64,000 bases of DNA from positions 10,412-74,411 of the forward strand of contig CAMQYM010000008.1 in the NCBI GenBank assembly GCA_947039315.1, read 5' to 3'. The notes beneath the pieces were generated by a model. The model saw nothing but the letters and a program-made list of their open reading frames with translations, ran no database searches and was not told where the DNA came from. A program made the position numbers and the translations under genes. Positions 17,885 through 26,954 of this stretch are shown here, piece after piece (positions within the stretch are counted from its first letter, which is position 1; every line of letters begins with the position of its first letter). The DNA is from Lepagella sp002361155 (GTDB lineage: Bacteria; Bacteroidota; Bacteroidia; Bacteroidales; Muribaculaceae).

Positions 17885-19021
17885 ATGACCTTTATGGCAA
17901 ACTGGACTTACAATTATTTTATCGGGATGCTTATCTCGATTATTCTTACGGGAGTGATTATCCCCAAGATAATTCTGATAGCGTTCCGCAAAAAACTATT
18001 CGATGAAATCGATGAGCGCAAGATACACCGTGGGATCGTACCGCGTCTTGGGGGCATCGCTTTCCTCCCCTCCATAATATTCTCGTTCTGCGTGGTCATA
18101 GGTTTCAATCTCAGAACAGAGGAGCTGTCGCTGGGAGAGCCTCTTATGATAGAGATGATTCCTATATTCTTCCTGCTTTGCGGACTTATGCTGATGTACC
18201 TTGTGGGTATTGCCGACGACCTTATCGGAGTCCGCTACAGGGGCAAGTTCCTGCTCCAGATTTTCACCGGCACATTGCTCGTGGCGGGAGGGATGTGGAT
18301 TTCGGACCTCTACGGCTTTCTCTGGATCCACCATTGTCCGGACTGGCTCGGATGGCTGTTTTCCATATTCCTTGTGATATATGTGGCGAACTCAATCAAC
18401 CTCATTGACGGCATCGACGGGCTTGCATCAGGACTGAGCATGATCGCGCTCATTTTCTACAGCATAGTGTTTTTTCTTGCAGGCGAATATCTGTTCGCGC
18501 TCATGGCAGCCACAACTCTCGGCACACTTATACCCTTCTTCTATTATAATGTGTTCGGTCATGCCGAGAACCACAACAAAATATTCATGGGCGACACAGG
18601 CTCGCTAACTATAGGGACAGTGCTTGCGTTTCTGTCGATCGCCATGTTCCGCATACCGCTGGGAGACATTCCAGGCAACCAAAATCCCTTTATACTTGCC
18701 ATAGCGCCGATCATTCTCCCCTGCTTCGATGTAGTCAGAGTGTTTGTCCACCGTGTCCGCAACGGCTCCAATCCGTTTCTTCCCGACAAATGCCACATCC
18801 ACCACAAGCTTCTGGCATTGGGTCTGGTGCAATGGAAAGCTCTCATCACCATCCTGATATCCGATGCAACCATCGTGGGCGGTAACCTGCTTCTCTCCTC
18901 GCTCGTGCAGCCCACCTGGCTGATACTCGGCGACATCACGGCATGGACCCTGCTAAACTTCCTGCTGACGCATCTCATCAGATGCCGCGAACGGAGACTT
19001 GGCATAAAACTGTACAACTGA
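17885..19021 (+). CDS. Undecaprenyl-phosphate sugar-1-phosphate transferase (WecA/TagO family)
   Basis: Membrane enzyme of the MraY/WecA family that loads the first sugar phosphate, usually GlcNAc-1-P, onto undecaprenyl phosphate to start a surface polysaccharide. 378 aa with about ten hydrophobic segments. Visible family motifs: an early cytoplasmic loop DEIDERKIHRGIVPRLGG, the Asp pair GIADDLIGVRYRGKFLLQ, NLIDGIDGLASGL, FMGDTGSLTIGT, and a His-rich loop LPDKCHIHHKLLALG. A second ATG at 17894 is an alternative start. It is the first gene of the polysaccharide operon, and the specific sugar cannot be read from sequence. Confidence 0.88.
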   Translation: MTFMANWTYNYFIGMLISIILTGVIIPKIILIAFRKKLFDEIDERKIHRGIVPRLGGIAFLPSIIFSFCVVIGFNLRTEELSLGEPLMIEMIPIFFLLCGLMLMYLVGIADDLIGVRYRGKFLLQIFTGTLLVAGGMWISDLYGFLWIHHCPDWLGWLFSIFLVIYVANSINLIDGIDGLASGLSMIALIFYSIVFFLAGEYLFALMAATTLGTLIPFFYYNVFGHAENHNKIFMGDTGSLTIGTVLAFLSIAMFRIPLGDIPGNQNPFILAIAPIILPCFDVVRVFVHRVRNGSNPFLPDKCHIHHKLLALGLVQWKALITILISDATIVGGNLLLSSLVQPTWLILGDITAWTLLNFLLTHLIRCRERRLGIKLYN

Positions 19022-19171
19022 GGTCTAAGCGACAAAACCTGACGCCTGCGCCTCTACAAGACAAATAAAATATCGGTATAAGATTTTAAGATATTTTACG
19101 TTTTTTAATTCGGAAGAGATTCCGACAATAATGAAAGAAACTGAAACATTTGTAAGAATAGTCTGAAAACA

Positions 19172-20023
19172 ATGAAGATTAAGTTATTATCCTGCAGCCT
19201 GGTACTGGCGTCGGCCGCAGTGCTTTCCGGATGTTCTGTGCCCAAGAATGTGGCTTACTTCCAGGACACGGAGACATCCGCCATACTCGCGGCGGCAAAC
19301 CCACAGCCTATTACAATCAAACCGGATGACAAAATCAACATCATCGTAAAGACAAAGGATCCGGCCATCAGCGACCTCTTCAATCTTCCCGTCTATTCCA
19401 CCCGTATCGGGCAGCAGACCGGCCAGTCGATCAACGGTACCGGAGCGCGCATCCGCTCATATTCAGCTTCTGGATCGGAAGGAATCGCATATTACACTGT
19501 GGATCCTGAAGGCAATATCGACTTTCCTGTACTCGGCAAAATACATGTAGAGGGAATGACCCGCCCGGAACTTGCCGGATATATAAAAGGAGAACTTGCC
19601 GGGCGAGACCTAGCCAAGGACCCGACTGTGGTAGTCGAGTTCCCGGCAACAGGAGTCAACATTCTCGGAGAAGTGATGCAGCCCGGACGCTATGACCTGA
19701 ACCGGGACCGCATCAATGTGATAGAGGCCATCTCCCTCGCAGGCGACATGACAATCAGCGGACAGCGCCAGAACGTGAAAGTGATTCGCGAAGAGGAAGG
19801 AAAGGTCAAGACTTACGTCCTGGACCTTACCAACATGGAAAAGTCGCTCGCGTCGCCTGGATACTACCTGCAGCAGAACGACATCGTCTATGTGGAACCT
19901 AACGAGAAACGTAAACGTGAGACCACCGTCAACGGCAACAACGCCCTCTCCACCAGTTTCTGGATCTCGGTGGGATCGCTTCTGATGTCTGCTGTGACTA
20001 CAATCGGAGTATTCGTCAAATAG
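19172..20023 (+). CDS. Polysaccharide export lipoprotein (Wza-like)
   Basis: 283 aa. A lipoprotein signal is clear (LSGC lipobox, Cys21), then a Poly_export domain (about 45-145, KPDDKINIIVKTKDP ... YTVDPEGNIDFPVLGKI), an SLBB-type domain (NILGEVMQPGRYDL ... INVIEAISLAGDMTISGQRQ), and a C-terminal hydrophobic helix. In Wza this helix lines the outer-membrane pore. It lies 78 bp before the tyrosine kinase, the usual partner pair. It is shorter than E. coli Wza (379 aa), as is common in Bacteroidetes. Confidence 0.88.
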   Translation: MKIKLLSCSLVLASAAVLSGCSVPKNVAYFQDTETSAILAAANPQPITIKPDDKINIIVKTKDPAISDLFNLPVYSTRIGQQTGQSINGTGARIRSYSASGSEGIAYYTVDPEGNIDFPVLGKIHVEGMTRPELAGYIKGELAGRDLAKDPTVVVEFPATGVNILGEVMQPGRYDLNRDRINVIEAISLAGDMTISGQRQNVKVIREEEGKVKTYVLDLTNMEKSLASPGYYLQQNDIVYVEPNEKRKRETTVNGNNALSTSFWISVGSLLMSAVTTIGVFVK

Positions 20024-20101
20024 TACTGAGGGCGCTGCCGCAACTGCGGTGCCAGTCGTTGTGTAAAATAATCATCAAGAACAAAAAGGAATCTTCCTAT
20101 A

Positions 20102-22534
20102 ATGGAACAGAGCTTAGAATTCAACAATGAAATCAGGAGCGCGGCCGATGACCAGTTCTCCTTCAAGGATTACATGGACCAGTGCCTCGCCAAATGGAAA
20201 TGGTTCGTGGCGTCGGTAGTGGTGATCTGCTGCATAGGGATGCTCTACATCCTCCGTCAGCAACCCGAGTACAGCCGCAGCATGCAGGTGCTCATAAAGG
20301 ATCAGGACATGGGAGGCGGAGCCGACATCTCCAGCGCGTTCTCATCGATGGGACTTGTGGCCTCGAACACCAATGTCAACAACGAAATGATAGCCCTGCT
20401 GTCGCCCGCAGTGATGTACGAGGTGGCACAGCGTCTCAATCTTGACGTGAACTATGTGGAGAAAGGTACATTCCACGGCACCACTCTCTACGGAAAGACA
20501 GCTCCATATATCGTGGACTTCCCCGATCTCAAGACAGAGCAGGGAGGTTCATTCCGCATCACCATCCGTCCGGACGGAAGCGCCCTTATGGAGCGTTTCG
20601 CGATCGGAACCGCCGAAGGAGTGGAGAAATTCGACACACAGATAGAACTCAAACCGGGCTTCCAGGCCGTGAAGACCCCTTTAGGCAAGGTGACCTTCAC
20701 CCCGAATCCGGTCTACACTGGCGGAAAGCTCGAAGAGCCCCTGATCATGTATGTGGGTCGCTCCGGAATGCAGAGCACCGTGGAGAACTATCTCTCCAAA
20801 GTAAAGGGAGACCTTACAGACAAGGACGCCGACGTGATCGACCTTTCGATCCGTGATGTGTCGATTGAGCGTGCCGTCGACGTGCTCAACAATATCGTGG
20901 CTGTCTATAACGAGATATGGGTAAACGACAAAAACCAGATCGCAGTGGCCACATCCAGCTTCATCGACGAGCGTCTCAAGCTGCTCCAGAGCGAGCTCGG
21001 GGTGGTGGACAGCGATATCTCCGAATACAAGAGCCGCACACTTGTTCCCGACATCCAGGAAGCGGCCAAGCTCAATATGAAGAGCACCCAGGACCTTTCC
21101 GACAAGGAGCTTGAGCTGAACAATCAGCTTTCGATGGCCACCTACGTCCGCGACTATCTGCAGAACCCCGCTAACAGGAACGCCGTGATACCGGTCAACA
21201 CCGGCATGGGCTCCAACCAGCTTGAGGTGCAGATCACAACATACAACAATATCCTGCTCGCCCGGAACAACCTTGCAGCCAGCTCGTCGGCCAACAACCC
21301 GCTGGTACGGGATTACGACACGCAACTTGTTGGAATGCGCGAGGCAATCGACCGTGCCGTCAACGCCCAGGTGGTGGCACTCAACAAAAATCTGCGCAAC
21401 CTCGGTGGAGCCAAGGGAGAACTTCGCGAACAGCTTTCGTCCGCTCCGTCGCAGGCCAAACACCTCCTAGGCATAGAGCGCCAGCAGAAAGTGAAGGAGG
21501 AACTTTACCTATTCCTTCTCCAGAAACGCGAGGAGAACGAACTGAGCCAGACATTCACCGCCTACAACACCCGCATCATCACGCCTCCTTACGGTTCGCT
21601 CAAGCCGGTGGCTCCCAAGACGATGCTGATAATGCTCATAGCATTCCTCGCAGGTCTCGCAATTCCGGCGATGATAATCTACATCCGCGAGTCGACCAAT
21701 ACCAAGATCCGCTCGCGCAAGGACATCGAACGCATGACCACACCGTTTGTCGGCGAAATTCCGTTCGTGGGCCGCAAGCGCTTTATGTCACGCTTCCGCA
21801 AGAAGACAGCTGTCAAAAAGAAAGGACAACTCGAGGAAGTGAAACTCGCCGTCCGTCCCGGAAGCCGCGATGTGGCGTCGGAGGCTTTCAAGGTGATCCG
21901 CGGAAATATCGACTTCATGATAAAGAACGACGAGAATTCCAATGTGATCATGCTCACGTCGTTCAACCCCGGTAGCGGTAAATCGTACATCTCCTTCAAC
22001 CTCGCGGCCTCGTTCGTGATGAAAGGCAAGAAGGTGCTTGTGATCGACTGTGACCTTCGCCACGGTTCAACGTCACAGTTCGTCGGCATGCCTTCTCAAG
22101 GTCTTTCAAATTACCTCATCGGCACCACCGACAACTGGCGCTCGATGCTTCGCCCGGGAAAAGATCTTGACGGGCTTGCGGTAATGCCGATCGGACACCG
22201 GCCGCCCAACCCCTCGGAGCTGCTCGACAACGGCCGCCTCGGCGAACTGCTCAAGGAAGCCACCCGCGAATACGACTACGTGTTCCTCGACTGCCCGCCG
22301 GTGGACATAGTTGTCGACACGCAGATAATAGAGAAATACGTGGACCGCACAATCTTCGTGATCCGCGCGGGTCTGCTCGAAAAGGACGCCGTGCCTGAAA
22401 TCGACCTGCTCTACAAGCACAAGAGATTCAAGCAGATGTGCATCCTCCTCAACGGCACAGAGGGAATATCGAGCCGATACGGCTATTACAATGGATCGGG
22501 ATACTACAACTACCACCACGATCTGGATGACTGA
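20102..22534 (+). CDS. Polysaccharide co-polymerase / BY-type tyrosine kinase (Wzc-like)
   Basis: Controls chain length and export of the surface polysaccharide. 810 aa. N-terminal Wzz domain with transmembrane helix (about 37-57), a long periplasmic coiled-coil region, a second helix (about 508-528), then a cytoplasmic BY-kinase domain: Walker A PGSGKS with K627, Walker A' VLVIDCDLRH and Walker B YVFLDCPP. The C-terminus is a tyrosine cluster, Y793, Y795, Y796, Y801, Y802 and Y804, the expected autophosphorylation tail. The partner phosphatase is the next gene. Confidence 0.93.
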   Translation: MEQSLEFNNEIRSAADDQFSFKDYMDQCLAKWKWFVASVVVICCIGMLYILRQQPEYSRSMQVLIKDQDMGGGADISSAFSSMGLVASNTNVNNEMIALLSPAVMYEVAQRLNLDVNYVEKGTFHGTTLYGKTAPYIVDFPDLKTEQGGSFRITIRPDGSALMERFAIGTAEGVEKFDTQIELKPGFQAVKTPLGKVTFTPNPVYTGGKLEEPLIMYVGRSGMQSTVENYLSKVKGDLTDKDADVIDLSIRDVSIERAVDVLNNIVAVYNEIWVNDKNQIAVATSSFIDERLKLLQSELGVVDSDISEYKSRTLVPDIQEAAKLNMKSTQDLSDKELELNNQLSMATYVRDYLQNPANRNAVIPVNTGMGSNQLEVQITTYNNILLARNNLAASSSANNPLVRDYDTQLVGMREAIDRAVNAQVVALNKNLRNLGGAKGELREQLSSAPSQAKHLLGIERQQKVKEELYLFLLQKREENELSQTFTAYNTRIITPPYGSLKPVAPKTMLIMLIAFLAGLAIPAMIIYIRESTNTKIRSRKDIERMTTPFVGEIPFVGRKRFMSRFRKKTAVKKKGQLEEVKLAVRPGSRDVASEAFKVIRGNIDFMIKNDENSNVIMLTSFNPGSGKSYISFNLAASFVMKGKKVLVIDCDLRHGSTSQFVGMPSQGLSNYLIGTTDNWRSMLRPGKDLDGLAVMPIGHRPPNPSELLDNGRLGELLKEATREYDYVFLDCPPVDIVVDTQIIEKYVDRTIFVIRAGLLEKDAVPEIDLLYKHKRFKQMCILLNGTEGISSRYGYYNGSGYYNYHHDLDD

Positions 22535-22574
22535 CACTCCCTCCCGTAGATGTCGTGACTACACACTCTGTGCT

Positions 22575-22605
22575 GGGCAAGCCTCCGCAATGCGGCGGCT
22601 TGCCC
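22575..22605 (+). other. Two-tier hairpin between kinase and phosphatase genes
   Basis: GGGCAAGCC (22575-22583) pairs with GGCTTGCCC (22597-22605), and inside it CCGC pairs with GCGG around an AAT loop. It is very stable but has no U-run, so it is more likely an mRNA processing or partial-attenuation element than a full terminator. Confidence 0.5.
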
Positions 22606-22656
22606 GCGCAGTTAAAAATATAATGACGGTAGAACCTTCAAAAATAATGAACGAAT

Positions 22657-23382
22657 ATGTGGCCATTCAGCAAAAGTAAAAAATTCGGAGAGTCCGGTCT
22701 GTTCAAAGGCCTTACCGACTGGCACTCACACATACTCCCGGGTGTAGACGACGGAATACGCACAGAACAGGAGTCGCTGGCACTGCTCGACGAGTACGAA
22801 CGCGCCGGAATCAAAGAAGTGTGGTTCACCCCTCACATAATGGAGGATGTTCCCAACACCACTTCCGGACTCAAAGAGCATTTTGAGGAATTCACCAGCC
22901 GTTACAAAGGCAATATCCGACTGCATCTTGCCGCAGAAAACATGCTCGACACACTATTCGAGGAACGACTTAAGAACAACGACCTGCTGACAATAGGAAA
23001 TTCCGGTCAGCACCTGCTTGTGGAGACTTCTTATGTCAGTCCTCCCTACGCGATGGATGAGATGATCGACGCGACAATGAAAAAGGGATATACTCCTATA
23101 CTTGCACATCCGGAACGATACAGATACATGGATGAGAAGGATTACCGTGAATGGAAAGAACGCGGACTCCTGTTCCAGATCAACTACATGTCGCTGGCCG
23201 GAGGATATGGCGAGACTGCCCGCAAAAAGGCAGAATGGCTTCTGAAACAGGGAATGGTGAACATGACCGGCAGCGACGTGCATCGTCAGATAGTGTTCGA
23301 ACGCTCGCTGGACCTCGCTCCAAAGAAAGCCGACGCGCTCCGCACCCTGATTGAGCTGTCCAAGACCGACCCCACTCTCTGA
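22657..23382 (+). CDS. PHP-family protein-tyrosine phosphatase (CpsB/YwqE type)
   Basis: Likely dephosphorylates the tyrosine tail of the upstream kinase. 241 aa with the PHP metal-binding start DWHSHILPGVDDGI (about 22-35), later ligands in TPHIMED, AAENMLDTLFE and LAHPERYRYM, and the C-terminal GSDVH. Metal-dependent and unrelated to the low-molecular-weight Wzb phosphatases. It lies 122 bp after the kinase; the gap holds only the hairpin noted separately. Confidence 0.9.
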   Translation: MWPFSKSKKFGESGLFKGLTDWHSHILPGVDDGIRTEQESLALLDEYERAGIKEVWFTPHIMEDVPNTTSGLKEHFEEFTSRYKGNIRLHLAAENMLDTLFEERLKNNDLLTIGNSGQHLLVETSYVSPPYAMDEMIDATMKKGYTPILAHPERYRYMDEKDYREWKERGLLFQINYMSLAGGYGETARKKAEWLLKQGMVNMTGSDVHRQIVFERSLDLAPKKADALRTLIELSKTDPTL

Positions 23383-23429
23383 CTCCGGCAAGACTGCCCA
23401 GACAGACAATCTCAAGATTTCGAACTTAT

Positions 23430-24743
23430 ATGGATAAGAAAATAGCAATCGCAGGCACCGGCTACGTGGGGCTGAGCGTCGCCACGCTGCTCGCCCAGCA
23501 CAACCACGTCACCGCCGTAGACGTGATTCCCGAAAAAGTTGACCTGATCAACTCGCGGAAGTCACCGATACGTGACGAATACATCGAAAAGTACCTCGCC
23601 GAAAAAGAGCTGGATCTCACCGCCACTCTCGACGGAGCGGCTGCTTACGCCGACGCGGAATATGTGGTGGTGGCGACACCTACCAACTACGACCCGGTGA
23701 AAAACTATTTTGACACCTCGAGCGTGGAAGCCGTCGTAGACCTCGTGCTCAACGTAAACCCGGACGCGGTGATCGTAATAAAATCGACCATCCCTGTAGG
23801 CTACTGCCGCTCGCTCTACCTGAAATACGCACGTCGCGGAGTGAAGCGCCTCAATCTCATTTTCGCTCCTGAATTTCTCAGGGAGAGCAAGGCACTGTAC
23901 GATAACCTGTATCCGAGCCGCATAATCGTCGGATTCCCGAAAATAATCGACGACGGAGAATTTTCAGGAGAGAACGAGGCCATACGCAAGCTTGCCGACA
24001 CACAGAGGCTGGAAAACGCCTCGCGCGAATTCGCGGCACTTCTCCGCGAAGGCGCCCTCAAGGAGGACATCCCCACCCTGTTCATGGGCATGAAGGAGGC
24101 CGAGGCGGTCAAGCTCTTCGCAAACACATATCTTGCCCTACGCGTAAGCTACTTCAACGAACTCGACACATACGCCGAAGTGAAGGGACTTGACGCACGC
24201 AACATTATCGACGGCATCGGTCTCGACCCTCGCATCGGACTGCATTACAACAACCCTTCGTTCGGATATGGAGGCTACTGCCTTCCCAAGGACACCAAAC
24301 AATTGCTCGCAAATTACGCCGATGTTCCACAGAACATGATGACGGCTATAGTGGAGAGCAACCGGACCCGTAAGGATTTCATAGCCGACCAGGTGCTGAA
24401 AATGGCTGGATATTACAGCTATTCGGGAGAGAATGACTACGCCGCAGGTCAGGAAAAGGAAGTTGTGATAGGTGTCTACCGCCTAACTATGAAGAGCAAT
24501 TCCGACAATTTCCGCCAAAGCTCCATCCAGGGAGTGATGAAGAGAGTGAAGGCCAAGGGCGCCAAGGTGATCATATATGAACCGACGCTTGAGGACGGCA
24601 GCACATTCTTCGGCAGCGAGGTAGTGAACGACATGGACAGATTCAAGCAGGAGGCTGCAGTGATTCTCGCCAACCGTATGTCGCCCGAACTGGAAGATGT
24701 GGCCGACAAAGTCTATTCCCGCGATCTTTTCTCCAAAGACTGA
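23430..24743 (+). CDS. ugd: UDP-glucose 6-dehydrogenase
   Basis: Oxidises UDP-glucose to UDP-glucuronate for polysaccharide synthesis. 437 aa: N-terminal Rossmann motif GTGYVGLSVA (8-17), substrate loop APEFLRESKALYDN, and the active-site Cys284 in FGYGGYCLPKDTKQL. The sequence resembles E. coli Ugd nearly end to end (for example SSIQGVMKRVKAKGAKVIIYEP and a C-terminal VADKVYSRDLF). A short insert around SYSGENDYAAGQEKE helps explain the greater length. It implies that the product contains uronic acid or a derived sugar. Confidence 0.93.
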   Translation: MDKKIAIAGTGYVGLSVATLLAQHNHVTAVDVIPEKVDLINSRKSPIRDEYIEKYLAEKELDLTATLDGAAAYADAEYVVVATPTNYDPVKNYFDTSSVEAVVDLVLNVNPDAVIVIKSTIPVGYCRSLYLKYARRGVKRLNLIFAPEFLRESKALYDNLYPSRIIVGFPKIIDDGEFSGENEAIRKLADTQRLENASREFAALLREGALKEDIPTLFMGMKEAEAVKLFANTYLALRVSYFNELDTYAEVKGLDARNIIDGIGLDPRIGLHYNNPSFGYGGYCLPKDTKQLLANYADVPQNMMTAIVESNRTRKDFIADQVLKMAGYYSYSGENDYAAGQEKEVVIGVYRLTMKSNSDNFRQSSIQGVMKRVKAKGAKVIIYEPTLEDGSTFFGSEVVNDMDRFKQEAAVILANRMSPELEDVADKVYSRDLFSKD

Positions 24744-24764
24744 TCCGCCAACAATCTCTCCGAA

Positions 24765-25730
24765 ATGAACAGCAAGACGCCCCGGGTCAGCATCATTCTG
24801 CCCAACTACAATCATGAGCCGTTCCTCCGCGAACGGCTCGACACTATCATCGCCCAGACATTCGCGGACTGGGAACTCATCATACTTGATGACTGCAGCG
24901 GTGACCGAAGCATGGATGTAATCCGGGAATACGCAGCACGGGAGCCGAGAATCACCCATGTCATAGCCAACGAGACCAACAGCGGCTCTACCTTCCGCCA
25001 GTGGAGGAAGGGAATAGCGCTCGCCTCCGCTCCCCTGATATGGATTGCAGAGAGCGATGACGCTGCCCATCCTGAATTTCTTGAAGAGGCTGTCGGGGCA
25101 CTCGATTCCTCTGCCGGGACAGGAATCGTATTCTGCAATTCACTGCTTGTCGACGGCAAATCGGAGAAACTGCCTCTTGACCTTGATTGCGATGACATTG
25201 CCGGCAAAGGCACTACCTTCCATGACGCCAAGGACTTCATCCGCAAAAAAATGCTTGTGAACAACCGGCTGTACAATGCAAGCGCCGTGGTTTTCCACCG
25301 CGGACTGTATGAAAAGGTCACTACCGACCTCACCCGGTTCCGGCTCTGCGGCGACTGGGTATGCTGGGCACAGATGATCGCTGCCTCCGGTCAGGTGGCA
25401 TGGATACACAGGAAACTGAACTCCTTCCGTCAGCACACCGACAAAGTGACGAGCCAAGCCAAAAAGAACGGCATGGAGATGCTGGAGCGCGCAGAAGCAG
25501 CCGCCATTATTATCGGCCTTGCACAGCCGTCATGGTGGAAGCGCAACTGCATGACAGGCTACAACGCCGTGCACGCAAGTCGCGGAGCCGGTTACGACCG
25601 GCAGACCCAGCTTCAGGTTCTGGCACGCTGGCGCGACAAGTTCGGGTCTCTGCTGATGCCGCGACTGGTCTTCATGATGCATGCAGCAATGAAAAGAATC
25701 TCCGGCAGAAGAAACGACCCATACAGCTGA
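24765..25730 (+). CDS. Glycosyltransferase family 2
   Basis: 321 aa GT-A fold transferase. The N-terminus has the GT2 pattern VSIILPNYNHEPFLRERLDTIIAQTFADWELIILDDCS, with the DDCS aspartates and a metal-binding S-D-D in IWIAESDDAAHPEF at about residue 95. The second half is variable with no transmembrane helix. It is presumed to add one sugar during assembly of the polysaccharide repeat unit; donor and acceptor are unknown. It lies 21 bp after ugd and 17 bp before the GT4 gene. Confidence 0.85.
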   Translation: MNSKTPRVSIILPNYNHEPFLRERLDTIIAQTFADWELIILDDCSGDRSMDVIREYAAREPRITHVIANETNSGSTFRQWRKGIALASAPLIWIAESDDAAHPEFLEEAVGALDSSAGTGIVFCNSLLVDGKSEKLPLDLDCDDIAGKGTTFHDAKDFIRKKMLVNNRLYNASAVVFHRGLYEKVTTDLTRFRLCGDWVCWAQMIAASGQVAWIHRKLNSFRQHTDKVTSQAKKNGMEMLERAEAAAIIIGLAQPSWWKRNCMTGYNAVHASRGAGYDRQTQLQVLARWRDKFGSLLMPRLVFMMHAAMKRISGRRNDPYS

Positions 25731-25747
25731 CACCCCAAATCAAAGCA

Positions 25748-26923
25748 ATGAAAATACTCTTCTTCAATCCCTATATCACCTGTCCTACCGGCGGCGGAGT
25801 GGAACGCGTCATTTCGAAGATGCACCGTTTTCTGACCGGCTCCGGACACCTCATCTTCACGGCATACTACCGCAACACGGAAAACGTGTGCGACCCAATC
25901 CCGGACCAGATGCGCCTTCCGGAAGAGACCGGAGACAGCGACGCCAACCGCCATGCGCTGACAAGGCTGATCGAAAAAGAGAATTTCGACCTCGCCATCA
26001 ACTTCGGGGCAATGTACGGCACCGGCTCCCGCGCCTTTGTAGAGGCGGCGGCGCAGACCGGACTGCGGGTTATATCCGTTTACCACAATACCCTCGACTG
26101 GGTTCTGTGGGACCATCCGAGGGTGCGTCCGCTGATGATGCGGAAGTTGCTGCGCACACCACTGAGAATGCTCTTAGGCCTGGCACAGAAACTTCCCGGG
26201 AGGCATAACGCGCATTACACGAGCCGGCATTCGGAAGCCTGCGTGTTGCTCGGCGAATGCTATTTCAGACAGTTCAGACGCCTTATCGACCGGAAGACGA
26301 AGCGCCTCAGGGCAATACACAATCCGCTGTCGCTCGACCCCGGTGCTGACAGTTTCGAACGGCTTAAAGACCGGAAAGAGAATGTGGTTCTGTTCGTTGG
26401 CCGGCTGACGGCGCAGAAGAATATCCATGCCCTGCTGCGGGCATGGAAAGAGGCCTGCAGAGAGGGATGGAGACTTGAGATTGTCGGAGACGGCCCGGAG
26501 AAGGAGAGCCTCATGTCGCTCGCTGAAAATCTCGGCATTTCTGATTCGGTAAGTTTCGAGGGTCACCGCAATAATCCGGAGGACTACTACCGCCGCGCCC
26601 GGGTATTTGCCATGACTTCTATCTTCGAAGGATATCCTATGACTCTGATTGAATGCCAGGCGTTCGGATGCGTTCCTGTAATTACCGACAGCTATCCGGC
26701 AGCATCGGAGATTGTGGATGACGGCCGTAACGGCCGGCTGTCAGGACCGGAAAAATTTTCCGGCACGCTCAGGGAACTTCTGGCCGACGGCAATGCGATC
26801 GACCGTATGGCTCGGGAAGCCATGGGCGAATCCCGGAAATACTCGGTGCCGGAAATAGCCGCCAAATGGAACGGACTGATCCATGAAATATGCTCTTCGG
26901 ACGATAACCGACGGCAAGAATAA
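25748..26923 (+). CDS. Glycosyltransferase family 4
   Basis: 391 aa GT-B enzyme. The start at 25748 is taken because MKILFFNPYITCPTGGGVERV is the typical GT4 N-terminus; the frame is open further upstream, but that part overlaps the GT2 gene. The C-terminal donor domain shows VLFVGRLTAQKNIHALLRAW, LEIVGDGPEKESL, VSFEGHRNNPEDYY and the E-x7-E motif in EGYPMTLIECQAFGCVPV. Last gene of the operon visible here. No Wzx flippase or Wzy polymerase is in the cluster. Confidence 0.87.
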   Translation: MKILFFNPYITCPTGGGVERVISKMHRFLTGSGHLIFTAYYRNTENVCDPIPDQMRLPEETGDSDANRHALTRLIEKENFDLAINFGAMYGTGSRAFVEAAAQTGLRVISVYHNTLDWVLWDHPRVRPLMMRKLLRTPLRMLLGLAQKLPGRHNAHYTSRHSEACVLLGECYFRQFRRLIDRKTKRLRAIHNPLSLDPGADSFERLKDRKENVVLFVGRLTAQKNIHALLRAWKEACREGWRLEIVGDGPEKESLMSLAENLGISDSVSFEGHRNNPEDYYRRARVFAMTSIFEGYPMTLIECQAFGCVPVITDSYPAASEIVDDGRNGRLSGPEKFSGTLRELLADGNAIDRMAREAMGESRKYSVPEIAAKWNGLIHEICSSDDNRRQE

Positions 26924-26954
26924 TCACAATGTCCTTCCTACTGCCCGCGACATT

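Noticed and set aside
25361..25747. N-terminal extension of the GT4 protein by 129 residues
   Set aside because: Overlaps the GT2 gene in another frame; the GT4 fold starts at 25748.
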